This document shows positions 58,574 through 64,000 of a DNA stretch of 64,000 nt, piece after piece. Origin of the DNA: Paenibacillus sp. MSJ-34 (GTDB lineage Bacteria; Bacillota; Bacilli; Paenibacillales; Paenibacillaceae). Below the pieces are notes generated by a model, which worked only from the letters and a program-made list of their open reading frames with translations, had not been told where the DNA came from and did not search any database. Every line of letters starts with the position of its first letter. Positions within the stretch are counted from its first letter, which is position 1. The translations under genes and the position numbers were made by a program. The DNA is taken from assembly GCF_018918005.1 (NCBI RefSeq), contig NZ_JAHLPR010000030.1, forward strand, positions 1-64,000, given 5' to 3'.

Positions 58574-60520
58574 ATGAAAACGAAAAAATTAACAGCAGCT
58601 TTGCTTGCATTCTCATTGGTGCTTGGAGGCAACAGTGTTTTTGCAGCATCGAGCAATAATCCAGTTCAAATCGCTTCTTCTGACATTGAATATTCAAAGG
58701 AAGCGACTGAAGCTTTGGATTACATTAACAAAATTCGTAAGGATGCGGGACTCGGTGAAGTTAAGTTGAACCCGTTCCTTACGAAAGCGGCTGAAAACCA
58801 TGCGAACTACTTGAATGCGGGGAATCCTTACGATCACGATGAGATCGAGGGAAAGAAAGGTTTTACTGGTGTGACTCCTAAAGATAGAGTTTTGGCTGTC
58901 GGTGGTGATGATACGCTTGCTAGACGAGCAGGAGAGGTTATGCTGATTGATGGATCATCAGTAAAAGACTCTATTGACCGCATGCTTGATGCAGCTTACC
59001 ACAGACGTCCATTCCTGATTCCTTCTGCTGATCAAATCGGTGTAGCTTTTGTAAATAAAAGATTTGTAATGGTCGATGTGGGCTTTAAGGAAAACGGGGA
59101 TTCCTCACTTTACCCTTATGATGGGCAGAAGGACGTACCTACAACGTTCCTTGGTGCTAGTGAAGATCCAAACCCGTTAAGACAATTTGGTTTGACGAAG
59201 TCGGGTTATGTTATTTCGATGTATGTACCGTACACGTTAGACACTAAAAAAATCGATGCGACTATCAAGGACAGCAAGGGAAATAATGTTCCTTATTACG
59301 CTGAGTGGTATTACGGTTTCTGGTTCTTCTACACTAAAGAGCCATTCAGAAGCAACGAAAAGTACACAGTTTCGGTAGACTATAAACCACTATATAACCC
59401 TGAATTTGAAGGTAAAACTCTCAACAAGACTTGGTCTTTCTCGACTATTGCGAACGTTTCTTCCGGCGGCTCCAAGAGTGAAACAACTTCGCCTAAGCCT
59501 GAAACGCAATCCAATAATAAAGAGGTCACTGTCCTTATTGACGGGGTCAAGCAGACGTTTGACCAGCCCGCAGTCGTAAAGAATGGAAGCACACTTGTAC
59601 CGCTTAGGGGCGTGTTCGAGGCGTTGAAGGCAGATGTTAAATGGGATCAACCTTCTCAAACGGTCACCGCCAACAAGGGTGATACGACCATCAAGCTCAC
59701 CGTTGGTCAGTCTACGGCGATAGTCAATGGCAAGAAGGTGACTTTGGCAGCGAAAGCTGAGGTCATCAATGGCTCGACTATGGTTCCTCTCCGCTTTGTG
59801 TCAGAGGCATTGGGTGCTGATGTGAAGTGGGATAACGCTACTTCAACAGCGACTATCACAAGCCCTGCAGGTAATGTGGGTGGCGGTAATGGTGGAGGTC
59901 AAGTCGATCAAGGTGGTTCCCAAGTTGTCAACGGAATCAAGGTTTCCTACGGCAAGCATACCTATGCAAGTGCTAACCAATCCCAATACGATCAAGTAAT
60001 GAAGATCGTTAATAGTGCTGTTGCCGAAACAAAATCCAGTGGTACGTTGGTGGATTATTACATTCGTTATATTGATGGGGATAGAGCTAGTAACTATGCT
60101 CCTAATACTGACGAATTTATGGAATTAAAGATCGCTGAGAATTCCATTGGTCAGCTTGTTTCAGCGGGAGCTACAAAGGAAGAAATAACACAGGTTTACT
60201 TAGGGGCAAAAACAGGAAGTAATCTTCTTAAAGGAGTGAAAGATGTTGGCGTTGGTGATCCGATCTCTGCGTATGATGCCTTAGTAGGAGGGGTCACAGA
60301 TTGCGATGCAACGGCACAAACATACTCTGCAACTTTCGACTCCTTTGGTTTCAGTTCTGCTGTTCTAGGTGGAAGTAACCATGCGGATGTGTATGTAAAA
60401 GTACACGACACATGGTTCAAGTACACTTCAGGAACGTTTACAAAAGTTAATCTTAGCAAGATTCCTTCCACTATGACTATCTTCTCTCAACCTACTTTCG
60501 GACCAGAACTTACTAAGTAA
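58574..60520 (+). CDS. Secreted CAP + stalk + Cys/His-domain protein
   Basis: The 648-residue protein starts at ATG 58574 (GGAGGGG) with a signal peptide to about residue 25. Domains in order: a CAP/SCP-like domain (about 42-170; 'EALDYINKIRKDAGLGEVKL', 'AAENHANYL'), a beta-rich Ig-like segment (about 185-295), a Ser/Thr/Pro linker, a stalk domain (about 317-432) and the same C-terminal domain as the previous gene (about 452-648) with Cys577 in 'GVTDCDATAQTYSATFDSFG' and His603 in 'GSNHADVYVKV'. It is an extracellular, possibly wall-associated protein; the Cys/His domain could cross-link or cleave peptides, which is inference. Confidence 0.84.
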   Translation: MKTKKLTAALLAFSLVLGGNSVFAASSNNPVQIASSDIEYSKEATEALDYINKIRKDAGLGEVKLNPFLTKAAENHANYLNAGNPYDHDEIEGKKGFTGVTPKDRVLAVGGDDTLARRAGEVMLIDGSSVKDSIDRMLDAAYHRRPFLIPSADQIGVAFVNKRFVMVDVGFKENGDSSLYPYDGQKDVPTTFLGASEDPNPLRQFGLTKSGYVISMYVPYTLDTKKIDATIKDSKGNNVPYYAEWYYGFWFFYTKEPFRSNEKYTVSVDYKPLYNPEFEGKTLNKTWSFSTIANVSSGGSKSETTSPKPETQSNNKEVTVLIDGVKQTFDQPAVVKNGSTLVPLRGVFEALKADVKWDQPSQTVTANKGDTTIKLTVGQSTAIVNGKKVTLAAKAEVINGSTMVPLRFVSEALGADVKWDNATSTATITSPAGNVGGGNGGGQVDQGGSQVVNGIKVSYGKHTYASANQSQYDQVMKIVNSAVAETKSSGTLVDYYIRYIDGDRASNYAPNTDEFMELKIAENSIGQLVSAGATKEEITQVYLGAKTGSNLLKGVKDVGVGDPISAYDALVGGVTDCDATAQTYSATFDSFGFSSAVLGGSNHADVYVKVHDTWFKYTSGTFTKVNLSKIPSTMTIFSQPTFGPELTK

Positions 60521-60540
60521 GTAGCTCAGAGTTTGGGGAT

Positions 60541-60580
60541 AAAGAGGTGGTGTTCTTCGGAGCATCACCTCTTTCTTATT
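60541..60580 (+). terminator. Terminator of the CAP-stalk gene
   Basis: AAAGAGGTGGTG (60541-60552) pairs with CATCACCTCTTT (60563-60574) with one wobble, followed by CTTATT. Confidence 0.75.
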
Positions 60581-61036
60581 GAACAGACTGGATGTTCAGA
60601 TGGGTTGTTGATTCCTTGGGCGGGATTTGTAATTTAAAATGTCGCAGCACGTTACGTTCATGGGTGATCATCTAGTAAAATCTTGAGTTATATTTGCTCG
60701 GTTTGTATATTTTATCTACGCCGACAGTTAGGTTTTGAAAATAGCAGTCTTTTATAGGAAATCGGGCATTTTTCATGGAGTTACTGTGGGGCACATGTTT
60801 CCAAACCCTCCGATCCGTATTCTCTATTTGGGGTACTTTTTGACGCAGTTTGACCGACTCTCTCGCGACATTTTTATGCTTGGTAGCAATTAGGATGTAT
60901 CGGCTCATTTAGTCGGCTATCTTAATTATGGATTCCCCTTCTCAGAAATATTTGATACAATTTACCTAGAGAGATAGTCGACAAGCTTCACGTTCTCTGC
61001 TTTAGGTGCGATAAATTCAACGAGAGGAGAATCTTT
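60581..61036. other. Intergenic region without recognised genes
   Basis: About 450 bp of AT-rich sequence with no supported reading frame. An extended -10 element, TGATACAAT (60953-60961), about 75 bp before the next gene is the probable promoter of the methylase operon. No repeats matching the rest of the window were seen. Confidence 0.45.
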
Positions 61037-61771
61037 ATGTTACAGTTGGTCAAGGAGCGCAGCAGTGCCGCAGCAAGCGCTCAAGGCAAGGAAATGGCGA
61101 ATCCAGTAGCTGATCTATGGGAGATCGAGCTTTTATATGGCAAGCATCCATCATATACGGAAAGTACGTATGCTGTAAGGTTTACCACAAAGCTCGAGGG
61201 TGGGGCTTCGAAGTGCTTTTTGGTCATCGATTTGCGTGATCGGTTCGATGAATATCTCAGAGACTTAAATGTTTTTGGGAGCATGGAGAAGAATGAGCTA
61301 CATAAAACCATCGACTATGTGAAGCATCTTAAAATAAACGGTATTTTCAGGAGAGTGCCGAACCTATTGGCTGAGATGGAAGGCTCGGCAAGCATGGACG
61401 AGAGCTTGGAACTGTTCGAGATGATATCAGATGCGGTTCTTAGCGATCCAGATGCTTTCCCCACGATCAGTTCGGATGCTTATAAGCATGGTGTGTCATC
61501 GGGGGTACGACTTGACACGGAGCAGTACGCAGAAAAGTATGGCAGCAATGTGGTTGGTATTACGACAGAGGCGCTAATGGAGATTCTGAATCTGGAGGGC
61601 AGTACAAAGAGCGTTCGTTTTATGGAGATCACTCGGGGCTGGCGTGAAGGTGGTTATTTACTCAAGCTGAGTCGTCAGCCGCGCTTACAGGAGCCTGTAA
61701 AGCCTAATATTAGCTCCAAAGAGGTCAAGCGCTTCTACATCTTCAGGATCGATGCGCTCGGTCAAGAATAG
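61037..61771 (+). CDS. Hypothetical protein upstream of DNA methylase
   Basis: The 244-residue soluble protein starts at ATG 61037 (GAGAGGAG upstream). It has no signal peptide and no recognised domain. Secondary structure looks mixed, with 'WEIELLYGKHPSYTESTYAV', 'KCFLVIDLRDRFDEYL' and a C-terminal 'SKEVKRFYIFRIDALG'. It is 17 bp upstream of the D12 methylase and presumably co-expressed. Such pairs are common in phage and integrative elements, so this may be an accessory replication or protection gene; the function is unknown. Confidence 0.72.
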   Translation: MLQLVKERSSAAASAQGKEMANPVADLWEIELLYGKHPSYTESTYAVRFTTKLEGGASKCFLVIDLRDRFDEYLRDLNVFGSMEKNELHKTIDYVKHLKINGIFRRVPNLLAEMEGSASMDESLELFEMISDAVLSDPDAFPTISSDAYKHGVSSGVRLDTEQYAEKYGSNVVGITTEALMEILNLEGSTKSVRFMEITRGWREGGYLLKLSRQPRLQEPVKPNISSKEVKRFYIFRIDALGQE

Positions 61772-61788
61772 CTCTTGGAGGGGGTACA

Positions 61789-62739
61789 ATGGGCGCTGTT
61801 AGGCGTGAGCGCAGTTTAGCAAATAATAACGGGCATCCACACTCGGTTATCAGTTATATTGGTGGAAAATCCGCTTTAATCCCCAACATCGTGCCTATAA
61901 TCACCTATGCGGCGCAGGCTTATGGGCTAACTCATTACTACGAGATGTGCGGCGGTGGCGCGAGAATGCTGTTGAATCTTCCAATAAATCTTTTTGAGCA
62001 TCGTTTGTTCAATGATCTTGATCGTGGTTTAAGCGCACTTTTTTGTTGCCTTGGGTCTAAGGAATATCTCTATGATCTAATGGCTTTGTTGGAGGACTTG
62101 GGGGTTGGAGAAGAGGTTTTTCTTCGTGCCAAACATGCAAGGGAGTACGAGGCGCGTATGCTGTCGCAGGGGTCGGACTTCAGGCTTGATAACGTCACAT
62201 CGGCAGCTTATGTTTTCATTCTCGCCATGCAGTCGAGGGCGGCGGATATGGAAACCTTCGATTTCTCGCGGGTGAAGGATCAGAAACGGCTCCGTTCGTA
62301 TTTCAAAAGAGTGCGGGAACTGGACTTGTTCTATTCGACCTTAGCGGATATTGAGGTTACTCATGGAGACTGCCGCGAACTGTTGAAATTGTTGAATGGC
62401 AGGGATGATGCATTCGCCTACCTTGATCCTCCGTACACCCCTGACCAGATGGTCTTAAAAGATCACTACGGTGCAAGATCTTGGACTCTGGTCGCTCATG
62501 AGCAACTGGTCGATCTGTTGCTCGACACGAGTGGATTAAAGGTGGCACTTAGCGGCTATGACAATCCTTGCTATGACAGACTAGTATCTGCGGGCTGGCA
62601 GAAACTGTACCTCAAGAATGTTTTTGTAGCGTCTAGCTCCGAAGCGCGGCGCCGGAATGATGAATATCTCTGGATTAACTTTGACATTCCTGCTTCCCTT
62701 CTAGACCAGATATCCGAGTTTGATTATACATCGTGGTAG
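61789..62739 (+). CDS. D12-class N6-adenine DNA methyltransferase
   Basis: The 316-residue Dam/DpnM-type methylase has SAM-binding motif I 'ISYIGGKSALIP' (21-32), 'YYEMCGGGARMLL', and the catalytic DPPY at 213-216. It should methylate adenine N6 in double-stranded DNA. Its target site cannot be read. No restriction endonuclease gene is adjacent, so it is an orphan in this window, as in many phages and mobile elements. TTGGAGGGGG precedes ATG 61789. It ends in a repeat tract and a strong terminator. Confidence 0.9.
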   Translation: MGAVRRERSLANNNGHPHSVISYIGGKSALIPNIVPIITYAAQAYGLTHYYEMCGGGARMLLNLPINLFEHRLFNDLDRGLSALFCCLGSKEYLYDLMALLEDLGVGEEVFLRAKHAREYEARMLSQGSDFRLDNVTSAAYVFILAMQSRAADMETFDFSRVKDQKRLRSYFKRVRELDLFYSTLADIEVTHGDCRELLKLLNGRDDAFAYLDPPYTPDQMVLKDHYGARSWTLVAHEQLVDLLLDTSGLKVALSGYDNPCYDRLVSAGWQKLYLKNVFVASSSEARRRNDEYLWINFDIPASLLDQISEFDYTSW

Positions 62740-62742
62740 TGT

Positions 62743-62819
62743 AATGGTTCTGAAACCATTCAAATGGTTTGTAAAACCTATGAATCCATTCTAAAACCAT
62801 CAAAGCCATTAAAACCTAT
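62743..62819. repeat. AAACCATT-type short tandem repeats
   Basis: A palindrome AATGGTT/AACCATT at 62743-62760 leads into five 9-bp steps of the form AAACCTAT, AATCCATT, AAACCATC, AAGCCATT, AAACCTAT. A shorter run with nearly the same order (AAACCATC, GCCATC, GCCTAT) lies at 57042-57070 in the same orientation. The tract starts three bases after the methylase stop. Confidence 0.65.
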
Positions 62820-62821
62820 CG

Positions 62822-62869
62822 AAATGTGCTTCCTGTTTGTGCTCATGTTGGAGGCACATTTTTTTTATT
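62822..62869 (+). terminator. Terminator of the methylase operon
   Basis: AAATGTGCTTCC (62822-62833) pairs with GGAGGCACATTT (62850-62861) with one wobble and is followed by TTTTTATTT: a strong intrinsic terminator. Confidence 0.85.
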
Positions 62870-63103
62870 TCCCTGTAAGAAGGCTTAACTTTAGGGAAAG
62901 TAAAACCGAGTTAGAATATATAAGAGGGCATAGGAACGCGGAAGATCGAGCAAAGAGGCAACATTAAAATGAGTGCAACACAAATCGGTTAGGTCACCTC
63001 AATGAAGCAATTCCCCTCCCCTCTCACATTAGCGTCCTCCCCGCGACTTCCCTATAATTTCGCCAATATCGGTTGCGCGGCGCAATAATAGCGCTGGTAG
63101 AGT

Positions 63104-63334
63104 TTAAACGTGGTAGGCGTAGTTCGCCCGCCGCGCCTTCGCATACATGCAGTCATCACCTTTTTCGCCAGTTAACTGTGCTTCAGTGATGGTTTGGCGG
63201 CGGTCGCCATACATAATTCGCAGTTTCGATGGTTTTGTAGGCAGTTCGGCGGATCGCTTTCCTTCCTTATCCCCTGAGGGGTACCGTTTAAAGCCGAACT
63301 TGGCTTGGCAGCTAGGCGCGTGAAGGCAAGTCAT
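63104..63334 (-). CDS. Doubtful small protein, 76 residues
   Basis: An open frame of basic character with three cysteines (MTCLHAPSCQAKFGFKRYPS…). Composition is protein-like, but no ribosome binding site precedes the ATG, and no family is recognised. It is listed because it is the only substantial frame in a 930-bp gap; it may be spurious or a fragment. Confidence 0.3.
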   Translation of the reverse strand: MTCLHAPSCQAKFGFKRYPSGDKEGKRSAELPTKPSKLRIMYGDRRQTITEAQLTGEKGDDCMYAKARRANYAYHV

Positions 63335-63400
63335 CGCCCAATCATGATCGTATGCGGCTGATAGCTCGTTCTGATCGCCAGTTTTATAGGGAATTAGTTG

Positions 63401-63456
63401 AAAAATACAATCTGGATGCAGATCGAGCGTGTCTGCACTCAGATTGTATTTTTGTT
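63401..63456. terminator. Large bidirectional terminator hairpin
   Basis: AAAAATACAATCTG (63401-63414) pairs with CAGATTGTATTTTT (63439-63452), with an inner TGCAGA/TCTGCA stem, followed by GTTTTC. A run of T is present on each strand. Confidence 0.7.
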
Positions 63457-63531
63457 TTCAGGGGTAACGCTTTTTTACGGAAACTTTTCGCCGCCGCGCA
63501 TCTGAAAGGACAGTAGCAGCTACGTTACTCT

Positions 63532-63670
63532 GAAAGCGTACTCCTACAAAAATCTCGGTTTCGCTCTTGTTGTATTTCCGCGAACGCCGAACGCCTTGGT
63601 AGCACTGCATTACCTCCTGCACTAATGAATGTAAACAAATATTAGGGCTGATTTATAGGAGTACGCTTTC
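63532..63670. repeat. 139-bp segment bounded by 15-bp inverted repeats
   Basis: GAAAGCGTACTCCTA (63532-63546) and TAGGAGTACGCTTTC (63656-63670) are perfect inverted copies, with flanking CTG…/…ACTTTTT partly matching as well. The interior is non-coding. It may be a small mobile element or a long-range RNA stem. Confidence 0.65.
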
Positions 63671-63798
63671 ACTTTTTGTCGGAGTCCTCCCCCTCTCGCC
63701 AATCAAAGCGGTCAGGGGTACGGATTATGCTTTTTCGTTTGGAGTTTGTCTTTTGCACTACCAGAATTTCGCCAGAGGCGAGAAGGAGGAATTAGGTA

Positions 63799-64000
63799 TG
63801 TTGATTTTCAAAGAGCTAGCCGAAGAGGTTAGCGAAGTACAGAATCGGCTGGCAGTATGGGATGAGGGGCTAGATCGAACCCAAGATGAGAAGAAGCTGG
63901 ACTTGCTCTTGCGGCTGGTCGCCTTTACCAACAGCTACGTATGGTTATCACATGGGAAGTCGCGGGAGAAGCTCGCTTATTTCTTGAAAAACGGGTACGA
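63799..64000 (+). CDS. Hypothetical protein, runs off the window
   Basis: A reading frame from ATG 63799, with AAGGAGG (63784-63790) eight bases upstream, remains open to the end of the window (67 codons seen). The product begins MLIFKELAEEVSEVQNRLAV and looks soluble and helical ('KKLDLLLRLVAFTNSYVWL'). No family is recognised from the visible part. Confidence 0.65.

Larger units (their letters stand above)
62870..63798. other. Long gap with hairpins and an inverted-repeat element
   Basis: About 930 bp with one weak minus-strand gene candidate (63104-63334), a large hairpin (63401-63452) and a pair of 15-bp inverted repeats (63532 and 63656). No tRNA fold, integrase or other recognisable gene is present. 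It may be a junction region of the accessory tract. Confidence 0.4.

Noticed and set aside
62764-62967. 67-codon frame after the methylase
   Set aside because: It crosses the repeat tract and the strong terminator at 62822-62869 and has no ribosome binding site.
63401-63452. Integron-type recombination site (long imperfect hairpin)
   Set aside because: No integrase or cassette pattern is present, and the T-runs on both strands fit an ordinary bidirectional terminator.

Overview
The window looks like a chromosome segment of a spore-forming, low-to-moderate-GC Firmicute of the Paenibacillaceae (Paenibacillus or Cohnella type). The signs are a complete gerP spore-germination operon with sigma-K-like promoters, a YesM/YesN-type two-component system beside a sugar ABC transporter, a Bacillus-order purine operon that includes purS, strong AGGAGG-type ribosome binding sites, and many GTG/TTG starts. 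No rRNA, tRNA or CRISPR array was seen. All assignments are from reading the sequence; no database search was run.

Layout. 0-5.4 kb: a 5'-truncated tandem carbohydrate-binding-like protein, a SAP-domain protein, a lipoprotein, a Nudix hydrolase and a secreted propeller-like protein. 5.5-11.5 kb: peptidase T, then (minus strand) a TPR protein followed by a TetM/TetO-like GTPase. 11.7-21.4 kb: a carbohydrate sensing, uptake and hydrolysis locus, with a binding lipoprotein, two permeases, a histidine kinase, a second binding lipoprotein and an AraC-type response regulator on the minus strand, divergent from a GH1 beta-glucosidase. 22.3-24.8 kb: a divergent lipoprotein and a small-protein/MerR/GAP-family operon joined by two MerR-type promoters. 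24.8-27.0 kb: topB. 27.0-42.6 kb: purEKBCSQLFMNHD, preceded by a two-half PurBox, a sigma-A promoter and a guanine riboswitch. 42.7-45.2 kb: gerPABCDE (minus), a divergent Hsp20-like spore protein and a 40-residue membrane protein. 45.4-54.9 kb: housekeeping genes (alpha/beta hydrolase, DoxX, YerB-like lipoprotein, DUF47/PiT phosphate pair, YerC, CbiX, DagK, RlmD-type methyltransferase). 54.9-64 kb: an AT-richer accessory tract with two small genes behind hairpins that hide their ribosome binding sites, two XRE regulators, two paralogous secreted stalk-domain proteins with a conserved C-terminal Cys/His domain (one also with a CAP domain), and an orphan D12-class adenine methylase.

The most unusual signal is non-coding. 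Six intergenic loci (7.1, 21.7, 22.0, 31.8, 37.2 and 37.5 kb) share one architecture: two direct short motifs about 51 bp apart, then the same motif twice in inverted orientation, again about 51 bp apart, over roughly 185-195 bp. Four different motif sequences are used, so the spacing rather than the sequence is conserved. The purine operon is also interrupted by these elements, by two MITE-like elements with GTTCAAAAAGTC-type ends (one inside the purE leader, one supplying the end of purN), and by a tandem array of 64-bp hairpin units between purC and purS.

How the genes work together: the 11.7-21.4 kb cluster reads as a self-contained sense-import-hydrolyse module for a beta-linked oligosaccharide. 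The pur operon encodes all steps from PRPP to IMP, under apparent PurR control at initiation and guanine control in the leader. The gerP and Hsp20-like genes are probably late mother-cell products of the spore coat. In the 55-64 kb tract the functions are largely unknown.
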